In this document: positions 1 through 8,198 of the stretch, piece by piece | Numbering within the stretch: position 1 is the stretch's first letter | Layout of the letters: every line of letters starts with the position of its first letter | Source: JAABUE01 sp037440925 | GTDB lineage: Bacteria > Chloroflexota > Anaerolineae > Anaerolineales > Villigracilaceae | Direction: 5' to 3' | Length of the DNA: 64,000 nt | Assembly (NCBI GenBank): GCA_037440925.1 | Contig: JBBITF010000004.1 | Location: forward strand, 1-64,000 | The notes under the pieces: model-generated | What the model was told of the DNA's origin: nothing | Database searches by the model: none | Seen by the model: the letters and a program-made list of their open reading frames with translations, nothing else | Position numbers and translations under genes: made by a program

Positions 1-3
1 AAG

Positions 4-2136
4 TCAAGAATTCGCGTCGTTTGGCTTGCGCAGGATTTTACGCCAATCCAGCATAGCCCTCAAATGCTCCATAGGAACCTGACCTTCTGGCACGAAGCCC
101 ACAAAGGAACGATGATAGGCTTCTTCTGTGCCATCCGAAAGATGCCAGGCAAGCGGCTTCTTGAAGATGCCAATGCAGGAGGTAGCGTCGTCTTCATCGG
201 GCAGAGCGGTTTCATACGTTATGACCACTTCGCCGTCGGGCGTCTCGGCTACCTCGACAACGGTCGCTTCATGAATCCAACGCAGCCATTGTTGCTGAGT
301 AGTCTTCTGACCTTGGGCATTCAACAGGGTGCGGGAACGAGTGATCATTTCGCCGATTTTATAGGTCCAGGGTGAAGGCCCGCCGGCGCCAGCCTTTGCT
401 CCTTTCCCGCCGCTCGATTTATTCCCCTTTTTGCTCCCAAACTCTGCCGGCAGCAATCCAACGCCATCTTTGCTTTTCACCTGTTTGGCAATTTGCCAGG
501 CATTGGGCGGACTGTCTGAAAAGCGCAGCCACAAGATGCTTGCTCCGCTGACATAGTCTTGAGCCGACGTGGGATGCTTGTAGAAAGGGCGCGGCAAGCC
601 AGGAAGTTTATTCTCGTCTTCCTTGATATACCAGCCTGGCCTGGCAGCCAAACCGCCGGGAGGCAGATGGCCGCGCAGATGCTGGATATGCTCGGCAGTT
701 TCGTTGCAAACTGCACGAGTAACAATCAATTCATGACTGCGTCCATGTTCCTCACGCCAGGCAGAAGGATCGAAAGCCATCCAGGCATCCAAAATTGAAC
801 GTATCTGGTCATACTGCGGCTTCAAGCGTTCCTGTTCTTCTTGGGGTGTCAGTTTTTCCCAACCGGCATCGGTCACCTCGGTCAAGCGCAGAGGCGTCAA
901 GGCAACTATTTGTTTCCAAGCCCAAGCCGGAAATTCCGTTTTTCGAGCGCGCAGGGCTTCTAACACTTGCTCTGTCGTCATACGACTGACCTCATAAGCA
1001 TCCTCTACCTTACACAGGTTGAGCAGTCCCTGGCGCTTTGCCCCCACACTGCTCGCTTTGAGGCTGGGCAAGTGCCAGCCAATTTGATCACGCCATGTTT
1101 TCTCCAATGCAAAAGCCAATTTCGGCACGACGCCGCTCTTGGTTTCATAAGCCGAGATCTTTTCCTGGCAGCGTTGTACCAGGGCATCATCGTTCAACGT
1201 CTTGACTTCGGTCTCGATAGTAGGCGCTCGCAAACGTATCAACAAATCCTTTGGGTCGGCCCAAGAATGATGCGCGCTGGCATAGCGCATCCCTGAAAAA
1301 TGCACCACCATATATTGCAACCAAAGCGGAAAACGCCTCGGCTCCTTTTGAAAGCGCTGGTAAATTTCCTCCAGCAACTCATACTGATTCTTGCCTTCCA
1401 GGCTAGCCTTGTATTCCTCGATCTTCCATACGGCAATATCATAAGCGCTGACCGGCCGAGTAGGCGTATAAGTCCGCAGAAAAACATCTTCGGGCGTGTT
1501 GAAGGCGGGGTCATTCTTAGACAGACGATACCATTCGAGTTTGCGAGATTCGACCTTGTCATACGTTGCCAAAAAAGCGCGCAGCCGATCGAGTTCCCTT
1601 TCTGCCATGGGCAAGGTAACCTCTTGCTTGTAGCGAAGTTCCTGCCTTTCCGTCATATATTTGGGATGACTTGGATCCATATTTTCGAGCCGCCGAGTAC
1701 GCGATTTGACCCAATCGCGCAGCAAATCACGATGATTGACCCAGAAAGCAATCTGCATATCCACAAAACTGCGCTCGCCGCGAATATCCTTTGGCCAATG
1801 GTCCACAAAGGCGCTGTGCAGATGGTTGATCTCGGACATTTCGGCCTCGTCTAGCGGATGAAAGAGCGTGGCGTATTCGCTGCGGACATCAGCCGTCAAG
1901 AAATAGTCGCGAAGGGACAAAAACTTCCTATACGCCTCTTCCGCCGCCCGCGCCTGCGCCTCCTTCCAGGCTTCGATCTCTGCCCCAAGCGTTTCTGGCG
2001 TTTTTTGCCGGTATTGTTTCCAAATGTCTATTTCGGCATAATAAACAAGAAAATCGCGCAGTTTGGCCTCCCGCATGGGATAGATAGTCCGACATAAAAC
2101 CTCATTTTGCCACTGATAATAGATTGGCTCTGCCAT
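4..2136 (-). CDS. Large hypothetical protein, 710 aa
   Basis: I do not recognise this family. The frame is complete: the start at 2136 is preceded by an AAGGAG ribosome site and the stop lies at the window edge. The protein is soluble, charged and mostly helical-looking, with many Trp and Tyr residues and no signal peptide or membrane segment. A flexible Gly/Lys/Ala/Ser-rich linker near residues 580-600 separates a long N-terminal part from a C-terminal part of about 110 residues. Isolated phrases (FSGMRYASAHH, QHLRGHLPPGG) faintly recall the Arg and HxxR boxes of tyrosine recombinases, but order and spacing do not support that call. It is divergent from the decayed regulator at 2360, with a hairpin repeat between them. 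Coding is confident; function is unknown. Confidence 0.85.
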   Translation of the reverse strand: MAEPIYYQWQNEVLCRTIYPMREAKLRDFLVYYAEIDIWKQYRQKTPETLGAEIEAWKEAQARAAEEAYRKFLSLRDYFLTADVRSEYATLFHPLDEAEMSEINHLHSAFVDHWPKDIRGERSFVDMQIAFWVNHRDLLRDWVKSRTRRLENMDPSHPKYMTERQELRYKQEVTLPMAERELDRLRAFLATYDKVESRKLEWYRLSKNDPAFNTPEDVFLRTYTPTRPVSAYDIAVWKIEEYKASLEGKNQYELLEEIYQRFQKEPRRFPLWLQYMVVHFSGMRYASAHHSWADPKDLLIRLRAPTIETEVKTLNDDALVQRCQEKISAYETKSGVVPKLAFALEKTWRDQIGWHLPSLKASSVGAKRQGLLNLCKVEDAYEVSRMTTEQVLEALRARKTEFPAWAWKQIVALTPLRLTEVTDAGWEKLTPQEEQERLKPQYDQIRSILDAWMAFDPSAWREEHGRSHELIVTRAVCNETAEHIQHLRGHLPPGGLAARPGWYIKEDENKLPGLPRPFYKHPTSAQDYVSGASILWLRFSDSPPNAWQIAKQVKSKDGVGLLPAEFGSKKGNKSSGGKGAKAGAGGPSPWTYKIGEMITRSRTLLNAQGQKTTQQQWLRWIHEATVVEVAETPDGEVVITYETALPDEDDATSCIGIFKKPLAWHLSDGTEEAYHRSFVGFVPEGQVPMEHLRAMLDWRKILRKPNDANS

Positions 2137-2223
2137 TATTGCTCCTTATTTTGTAACCATTTTACCTGTTTGATGAAGAATGGGTGGCTCTATCATAGCG
2201 CGGCTTCCAGCCGCAACCAAACG

Positions 2224-2271
2224 TAGGACAGGTCTCTGACCTGTCTGGACAGACCAAAGGTCTGTCCCACG
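2224..2271. repeat. Double-hairpin dispersed repeat, copy A
   Basis: Two adjacent perfect hairpins. Stem 1 is GACAGGTC/GACCTGTC with a 3-nt TCT loop. Stem 2 is GGACAGACC/GGTCTGTCC with an AAA loop. The same architecture with compensatory base changes occurs at 18623-18670. It sits in the divergent intergenic region between the 710-aa gene and the decayed regulator, so it may form structure in RNA from either strand. Confidence 0.8.
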
Positions 2272-2359
2272 ATATTTGCGCATGCAATACAAATGTTGCG
2301 CGATAATACTATAAGTTTGCTTTGTCATTTCGGGCTTTTTGTGTCAGAATCAGAAAGGA

Positions 2360-4125
2360 ATGGACGCAAGCGGTTATATCCCCATCAGCCTGGCAAAAGT
2401 CATTGTTCCTCGACGGCGCAAGGAAATCTTGACCCGCCCCCCCTGTTGAAAATGATGTGCCAGTTCTTGGACAAGAAACTGATATTCGTTTCTGCGCCAG
2501 CCGGCTATGGCAAGACTTCTATGCTGATTGACCTATGCTATCACAGCGAACTGCCTTTTTGCTGGCTGGCGCTGGATGCCCTGGATCAACATCCACAGCG
2601 CTTTCTGGCCTATTTCATCGCTTCACTGGCGCAACGTTTTTCGGGTTTTGGCGGCGAATCGAGGGAACTCTTGAGCCGCTTCAGAGCCGTGAGCGGGGAA
2701 TTGGAAAATATCGTCATCAACCTGGCGAATGAGGTGTATGAACGTATCCCCGAGCACTTTGTGCTGGTACTGGATGATTATCATCTGGTGGGAGATGTTC
2801 CCTTGATTGGGATTTTGTCAATCGCTTTGTCCAACTGGTAGACGAGAACTGTCACCTGGTGCTTTCTTCTCGTACATTGATTGATTTGCCTGACCTGCCG
2901 CTGTTGATTGCGCGCGATCAGGTGGGCGGACTGGACTTGAGCGAGTTAGCCTTCCGCGCAGATGAAATCCGCGCCCTTCTGGCGCAAAATTACGCCTTGC
3001 AAATCTCTGAAGAGACGGCCGAGGCCCTGGCGGCTGAGTCGGAGGGTTGGATCACCGCTCTACAACTTTCCGGTGCGGGAATCGCCCAGGGCATGGCCGA
3101 CAAGTTCAAGGTCGCGCGCGCTGGCAGCAGCCTATTCTCATGCAGGAGAAAGAACCCGCGCCAGAGAAATGCTCAAGGGACTGTTGGATTGGCGTGCAGG
3201 CAGCCCGTCTCATGCTTTTTTGATCTCTGCCTGGCAAGCACGCCGCTGGTTGAATGGATTGCAAGCCGATGCCGAGGTGGGACGACAGGTGCGCACTTGG
3301 TTACAACAGGCAACACGGGCAGCCAGACAACTGCCAGCGGTGCGCCGGCAAGTGCGGCGTTTGTCGCGCTCAGTGCAGGCGCCTGTCGTTGGGCTGTCTA
3401 TCCAGGCGCTGGGGCCAGGGCGGGTCAGCGTGGCCGGCAAAATGCTCACCTTAACAGATTGGCAAACCCAATCGGTGCGCGATTTGTTTTTCTATTTCCT
3501 GACTTTGCCTGGGGCGGCCAGCAAAGAACAAATCGGCGCAGTGCTGTGGCCGGAGATCGAAGAGCCGGCCAGGCTGCGCCTGCGTTTCAAAAATGAAATC
3601 TATCGCTTGCGCCGAGCGGTAGGCAAAGACACGATCTTGCTTTTCGAGAACGAGCAATATGCTTTCAACCGTAGTATGGAGTATGAATATGATGTCGAAG
3701 CCTTCGAGTCATATTTGCAGCGGGCGCAAGACAGCGAAGAAGAGGAACAGAAAATTCTATACTACCAAAAAGCGCTTGGCCTGGTAAACGGCCTTTTCCT
3801 GGAAGATATTGAGGCGGTCTGGGTTTTCGCAGAACGGGAACGACTCAACAGAGCCTTCACTTCTTCTTCTCTGGCGCTAGCCGCTCTACTCAAAAAGAGA
3901 AAACAGTTCGACGAGGCTTTGGCAACTTGCCAGCGCGCTATCCAGTTCGACCCCGCCTACGAAAGCGCTTACCGCGAGGCAATGGAAATTGCCGCGTTGT
4001 CTGGCAATCGAGCGGATGTAGTACGCTGGTACGAGGCCTGCCAGGCAGCCATGCGCCAAGAACTGGACTTACCCATTTCGGCAGAGACACAGGCCCTGTA
4101 CGAGCGCCTTCTAGGCCGTATGTGA
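2360..4125 (+). pseudogene. Decayed MalT/LuxR-type ATPase regulator with BTAD domain
   Basis: Remains of a large STAND-type regulator. The likely original start is ATG 2360 (MDASGYIPISLAKVIVPRRR), preceded by GAAAGGA. Frame is lost at a run of C near 2436-2443. It resumes with Walker A (APAGYGKTS) and Walker B (LVLDDYH), is lost again near 2810 where one base appears missing, then continues in a third frame (LSSRTLIDLPDLP...) to about 3125. There it jumps to a fourth segment, which ends with a winged-helix/BTAD region (WPEIEEPARLRLRFKNEIYRLR followed by TPR-like helices) and stops at 4125. Intact relatives carry a TPR region of several hundred residues between ATPase and BTAD parts; here it is missing, so a deletion accompanies the frameshifts. 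The last segment could still be expressed as a BTAD fragment. Confidence 0.85.
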
Positions 4126-4237
4126 TGCCGCCGTCTCACATCGAGCTTCTTATGTTGATTTCGGCTTGTCCGTGTTAGAGTCTTCTCGTGATACTGTGTT
4201 AGAATGAAGACGGATGATTACGCATTGGGAGGCAAAT

Positions 4238-5032
4238 ATGCCTGATTTAAAATCTACCCTTCGGCGGGCCACGCCGCTGACCCCCCTCAAAAAAGCCATC
4301 TTAGTGGGCGCCGCCGGCGGGATTGGCGCCGCCCTGGCGCGCAAATTGGCGGACAAGGGCTACGGATTGGCGCTGCTGGATCGCAACCAGGATACTCTCC
4401 AAAAACTCTGTGACGAAATCAACCTCTCGCAAGGAGAGACGCGCGCCATCGCTTATGAACATGATGTGACCGATTACCAAAAAATCCCCGCCTTGTTCCG
4501 CCGCGTGGTTGCTGATATCGGCGGGCTGGACTTGTTCGTGTATGTGGCTGGACGAATCTATTTCCCCGCACTGGATGAGTACAATTTTGCCGAAGACCAG
4601 AAGATGATGGAGGTCAACCTGCTCGGCGCAATGGCGTGGATGAGCGAAGTTGCCCCTCTTTTTGAGAGCATGAAAAGCGGGCAAATCGTGGGTGTCTCTT
4701 CGGTGGCCGGCGACCGCGGGCGCATAGGCAACCCCGGCTATAACGCTTCTAAGGCGGGTTTCACTTGCTACCTCGAAGCCCTGCGCAACCGATTGAGCCG
4801 CTATGGTGTGAACGTCATCACCATCAAGCCCGGCATGGTCAAGACGCAGATGCTCGACCTGCCCAATGCGCCCAAACCCATGCTGGCAGTCACACCCGAG
4901 CGGGCCGCAGACGGCATCTGGAAGGCTATCCAAAAGCGGAAACAGGTAGTTTACGTCTCCGGCATCTGGAGTTGGGTGATGCTGGTCATTCGCCATATTC
5001 CATCATTCGTTTTTCGACGATTATCCTTTTAG
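4238..5032 (+). CDS. DprE2-like SDR (decaprenylphosphoryl-2-keto-erythro-pentose reductase type)
   Basis: Short-chain dehydrogenase of 264 aa. ATG 4238 is chosen because GGAGG sits just upstream; an earlier ATG at 4214 lacks one. It shows a Gly-rich NAD(P) motif (VGAAGGIGAALA), an SSVAG serine region and the catalytic YNASK. The C-terminal tail (SWVMLVIRHIPSFVFRRL) closely resembles the membrane-associated tail I remember from mycobacterial DprE2 (YVMMVLRHIPRSIFRKL). In that pathway DprE2 reduces the 2-keto intermediate made by DprE1 to polyprenylphosphoryl-D-arabinose. A DprE1-like gene follows 66 nt downstream on the same strand. The SDR fold is certain; the DprE2 role is inferred from tail similarity plus neighbour. 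Confidence 0.78.
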   Translation: MPDLKSTLRRATPLTPLKKAILVGAAGGIGAALARKLADKGYGLALLDRNQDTLQKLCDEINLSQGETRAIAYEHDVTDYQKIPALFRRVVADIGGLDLFVYVAGRIYFPALDEYNFAEDQKMMEVNLLGAMAWMSEVAPLFESMKSGQIVGVSSVAGDRGRIGNPGYNASKAGFTCYLEALRNRLSRYGVNVITIKPGMVKTQMLDLPNAPKPMLAVTPERAADGIWKAIQKRKQVVYVSGIWSWVMLVIRHIPSFVFRRLSF

Positions 5033-5055
5033 ATCATTAGAGACCAGTGACTGTT

Positions 5056-5098
5056 CTCTACTCTCTACTCTCTACTCTTTCTACTCTCTCTACTCTCT
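5056..5098. repeat. CTCTACT heptamer tandem repeat abutting a start codon
   Basis: Three perfect CTCTACT units, two 9-nt variants (CTTTCTACT, CTCTCTACT) and a partial unit run directly into the ATG at 5099. The tract is all pyrimidine apart from one A per unit. It replaces the place where a Shine-Dalgarno site would be expected, and no purine-rich site is visible before the DprE1-like gene. Confidence 0.85.
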
Positions 5099-6475
5099 AT
5101 GAATAAAACCTTCACCATCCTCGAAAACTTCGGACATTCGTTGAGCGCCCCATCCTATCGTTTTACCCCCACCACGTCCGAAGAAATTTACGAAGCCTTC
5201 CAACTTGCCAAAAAGACCGGGCTGACCGTCACCCTACGCGGGGCAGGGCGCAGTTACAACGACGCCGCCCTGAACGGCGGGGGCATCGTGCTGGACCTTT
5301 CGGGCATGAACCAGATCGTCGAATGGGAGGCAGGCTCAGGCGTAGTCCGATGCGAGGCGGGCGTCACGCTGGCGCAACTCTGGCAAAAAGTCCTGCCAGA
5401 TGGCTGGTGGCCGCCGGTCGTCTCTGGAACGATGACCACTACGCTGGGCGGCTGCCTGGGCGCCAACATCCACGGCAAGAACAACTTCAAGATGGGCACC
5501 ATTGGGGAGCATGTCATCGAGTTTACGGCCCTGCTGCCCACCGGCGCGGAGGTCACCTGCTCGCCCAAGAAGAACGGCGACCTGTTCTACAGCATCATCA
5601 GCGGGCTGGGGATGCTGGGAGTCATCACCACCGTTACGATGCAAATGAAGAAAGTCGAGTCGGGGCTGCTGGAAGTCCACGCCTGGCCGACGCGCACGCT
5701 CGAAGAGCATCTCAATAGCCTGCTCGAAGGTGCGCCCAAGTACGATTACATCGTTGGCTGGCTGGACACGATCACATCAGACCACGGGCAGATCCATGCC
5801 GCCAACTACGTCCACGATGATCCCGATCCGGCCAAGATGCAGGTGGGCTACCAGACCCTGCCAGATCGCCTGTTTGGCGTGATGCCCAAGAGCCTGCTGC
5901 ATTACTTCATGACGCCCTTCGTCAATAACTTTGGCTGGGGTGCGGTCAACATTGCCAAATACGTCGCCAGCCTGCGACGTCATACCTTCCGCCAGAGTCA
6001 CGCTGCCTTCCACTTTTTGCTGGACTATGTGCCCAATTGGGAACTTTCTTACGGACGCAATGGGTTGATCCAGTACCAGTCGTTCCTGCCGAAGGAAACC
6101 GCGCTTCGCACCTGGACCGAGATGCTTGCTACCGCTAAAAAACGGGGTCTACCCTCCTATCTTGGCGTCACCAAACGCCACCGCCCGGACGATTTCCTGC
6201 TCTCCCACGCCGTGGACGGATTCTCGCTGGCGCTGGATTTCAAGGTCACCGACCGCAACCGTGCCGCGCTCAGGGCAATGTTGGCTGAGTTCGACCAGAT
6301 GGTACTGGCGGCAGGCGGACGGTTCTACTTCGCCAAGAACAGCGAGACTTCTGCAGAAACAACCCGCGCCTTCCTCGGTGACGAGGCCGTGGAGAAGTTC
6401 AAGAAATTGAAGAAACGCACCGACCCGGATGGATTGCTGGAAAGCGATCTGTATCGCCGCATATTTGGCGCGTGA
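5099..6475 (+). CDS. DprE1-like FAD-dependent polyprenylphosphoryl-ribose 2-oxidase
   Basis: 458-aa flavoprotein with an N-terminal PCMH-type FAD-binding domain (TVTLRGAGRSYNDAAL) and a C-terminal ALO-type domain. It contains IHGKNN with His125, matching the IHGKN box of mycobacterial DprE1 (His132). It also has FAKNSETSAET with Lys413, matching the catalytic Lys418 region. DprE1 oxidises the 2'-OH of polyprenylphosphoryl-ribose as first half of an epimerisation. The position of mycobacterial Cys387 appears to be Ala378 (FSLALDF). It lies between the DprE2-like SDR and a GT-C transferase and shares a repeat array with the latter. A generic FAD-linked oxidase is the alternative, but length, motifs and neighbours favour DprE1-like. 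Confidence 0.8.
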   Translation: MNKTFTILENFGHSLSAPSYRFTPTTSEEIYEAFQLAKKTGLTVTLRGAGRSYNDAALNGGGIVLDLSGMNQIVEWEAGSGVVRCEAGVTLAQLWQKVLPDGWWPPVVSGTMTTTLGGCLGANIHGKNNFKMGTIGEHVIEFTALLPTGAEVTCSPKKNGDLFYSIISGLGMLGVITTVTMQMKKVESGLLEVHAWPTRTLEEHLNSLLEGAPKYDYIVGWLDTITSDHGQIHAANYVHDDPDPAKMQVGYQTLPDRLFGVMPKSLLHYFMTPFVNNFGWGAVNIAKYVASLRRHTFRQSHAAFHFLLDYVPNWELSYGRNGLIQYQSFLPKETALRTWTEMLATAKKRGLPSYLGVTKRHRPDDFLLSHAVDGFSLALDFKVTDRNRAALRAMLAEFDQMVLAAGGRFYFAKNSETSAETTRAFLGDEAVEKFKKLKKRTDPDGLLESDLYRRIFGA

Positions 6476-6505
6476 TTCGTAATCCGTAATGCGTGATACG
6501 TAATG
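6471..6505. repeat. CGTRATN heptamer tandem repeat spanning a stop and a start codon
   Basis: Five 7-nt units: CGTGATT, CGTAATC, CGTAATG, CGTGATA, CGTAATG. The array contains the TGA stop of the DprE1-like gene (6473-6475) and ends with the ATG of the next gene (6503). The units are the reverse-complement family of the ATTACGN array at 16829-16905. No Shine-Dalgarno site is visible for the downstream gene. Confidence 0.88.
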
Positions 6506-8059
6506 ACGGTCAAAACTCGAATCGTCCTGGGCGTTGCATTGCTAGCGTTCCTGGTTGTGCTGGCGCGCAACGCCTGGGCGTCGGACGATGCCTTCATCAC
6601 CCTGCGCACGGTCTACAACGTTTTGCACGGCGATGGCCTCAGGTGGAACGGCGCGGAGCGGGTACAGACGTTCACTCATCCCTTGTGGTTGTTCGTCTTG
6701 ATCCCGTTCTACGTGGCGGTTCGCGACCCTTTCTTTACGCTTTACACGGCTGGCATGGCGGTTTCCCTGCTGGCCGTGTATGTCTTGTTGGCAAAATTCT
6801 TTCCCCAACCCTGGAGCATACCGCTTGCCCTGGCCTTTGTCCTGTCGTCGAAATCCTTTGTGGATTATTCGTCCTCCGGCTTGGAAAACCCCCTGTCGCA
6901 TTTGCTGGCGCTGCTCTTTGCCGGTTTACTCTTGCAGGATACCGTCTCCACGTCGAAACGGGTTTTCTTCCTTTCCCTGCTGGCGGCGCTTTCGATGCTG
7001 AACCGCCTCGATACCCTGCTCCTGTTCCTCCCTGCGTTGTTCCTGACAGTCTATGAGACGAGAAAGACGATCTGGCAATCCGGCAAGTGGATGGCGCTCG
7101 GTTTCCTGCCCATCGTTTTGTGGGAAGGGTTTTCCCTGTTCTACTACGGTTTCCCGTTCCCCAATACCTATTATGCCAAACTGACGACCGGCATCCCTCA
7201 ATCCGACCTTTACCGGCAGGGTTGGCTTTATTTCCAGAACTCGCTGGCGTGGGATCATGTCACCCTGCCGACGATCGGGCTGGCAGCGCTGGTTTCCCTG
7301 TTTTCCAGGGAATCCAGACGCATCAGCCTGGTCCTGGGGATTCTGCTTTACCTGGCCTACATCGTGCGCATCGGCGGGGACTTCATGAGCGGCCGTTTTT
7401 TCTCGACCGTCTTTGTCTTGTCCCTGGCGCTAATCGGCAGCCTCATCCCGACCCAATGCTTGGCATCGAAAACCATTCCGGTTCTTGCGCTGGCTTCGAG
7501 CGCGTTCATCCTGGTGGTCGGTTTGACATCCACGCACCCTCCGCTGCTGGTTCATACATCGAGTGGAACAAACACAATGGAAAATGGAATTGCGGATGAA
7601 AAGACAATTTACATCAAGTGTTGTGGCTTGCTCAACCGCTGGGCGCGCGACTGGTTGCCCAAAGTTGCAGAGGACGCCCGTCAGGCCAGGAAAGAGGCAA
7701 TACCAATTATCATCCGTGAATCGATTGGCATGTATGGCTTTTACGCCGGTCCCGATGTGTATATTATGGATAAAGTTTGCCTGGGCGATCCGCTGCGGGC
7801 GCGCTTACCCGTTACCGCGGACTGGCGCATCGGCCATTTCCCCCGTCATGTTCCTGTTGGTTACATCGAAACGATCACAAACGACTTCCAAAACCACATC
7901 CGCGAGCCGCACTTGCGGGAATACTACGACAAACTCCTGCTGATCACGCGCGGCGACCTGTTCTCTGCAGAAAGGTTGAAGACCATCCTGGAATTCAACC
8001 TGGGGGTATACGATCCCTTGCTCGAGGCGTATGTCAATTCCAGGGATTGGGAGCAATAG
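6503..8059 (+). CDS. GT-C polytopic glycosyltransferase, AftB/ZomB-like
   Basis: 518-aa integral membrane protein with about nine or ten hydrophobic helices in the first 340 residues and a soluble C-terminal part of about 170 residues, likely extracytoplasmic. After TM1 comes SDDAFITLRTVYNVLHG then GLRWNGAERVQTFTHPLW. This is the first-loop aspartate signature of GT-C enzymes that use polyprenyl-phosphate sugars, and the LRTV-N-L-G-G-N-ERV spacing recalls the mycobacterial terminal arabinofuranosyltransferase AftB. Asp-Asp in that loop would be the catalytic residues. Adjacency to DprE1/DprE2-like genes suggests polyprenylphosphoryl-D-arabinofuranose as donor. The acceptor is unknown. The GT-C fold is confident; the sugar is inference. 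Confidence 0.72.
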   Translation: MTVKTRIVLGVALLAFLVVLARNAWASDDAFITLRTVYNVLHGDGLRWNGAERVQTFTHPLWLFVLIPFYVAVRDPFFTLYTAGMAVSLLAVYVLLAKFFPQPWSIPLALAFVLSSKSFVDYSSSGLENPLSHLLALLFAGLLLQDTVSTSKRVFFLSLLAALSMLNRLDTLLLFLPALFLTVYETRKTIWQSGKWMALGFLPIVLWEGFSLFYYGFPFPNTYYAKLTTGIPQSDLYRQGWLYFQNSLAWDHVTLPTIGLAALVSLFSRESRRISLVLGILLYLAYIVRIGGDFMSGRFFSTVFVLSLALIGSLIPTQCLASKTIPVLALASSAFILVVGLTSTHPPLLVHTSSGTNTMENGIADEKTIYIKCCGLLNRWARDWLPKVAEDARQARKEAIPIIIRESIGMYGFYAGPDVYIMDKVCLGDPLRARLPVTADWRIGHFPRHVPVGYIETITNDFQNHIREPHLREYYDKLLLITRGDLFSAERLKTILEFNLGVYDPLLEAYVNSRDWEQ

Positions 8060-8107
8060 CGGGGTTTCTCCAGCGGGGGAGAATCGCAGATATTTTAAGG
8101 CAAACGT

Positions 8108-8137
8108 TTGTTCTGCATTGCGTCCGCGTGCTATAAT
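8108..8137 (+). promoter_or_regulatory. Probable promoter of dnaE
   Basis: TTGTTC at 8108-8113 and a perfect TATAAT at 8132-8137, separated by 18 nt, about 60 nt before the dnaE start. It is the only good sigma-70-like pair in the 139-nt gap after the transferase gene. Confidence 0.5.
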
Positions 8138-8198
8138 CCAATCACTTCCAACCCGCAACCTGTAACGTCTCACCTTCAACTTACAATCCCTGACCGGT

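Noticed and set aside
4..2136. Tyrosine recombinase or integrase
   Set aside because: Only isolated Arg and HxxR-like words; no Tyr box in the right place and no attachment site.
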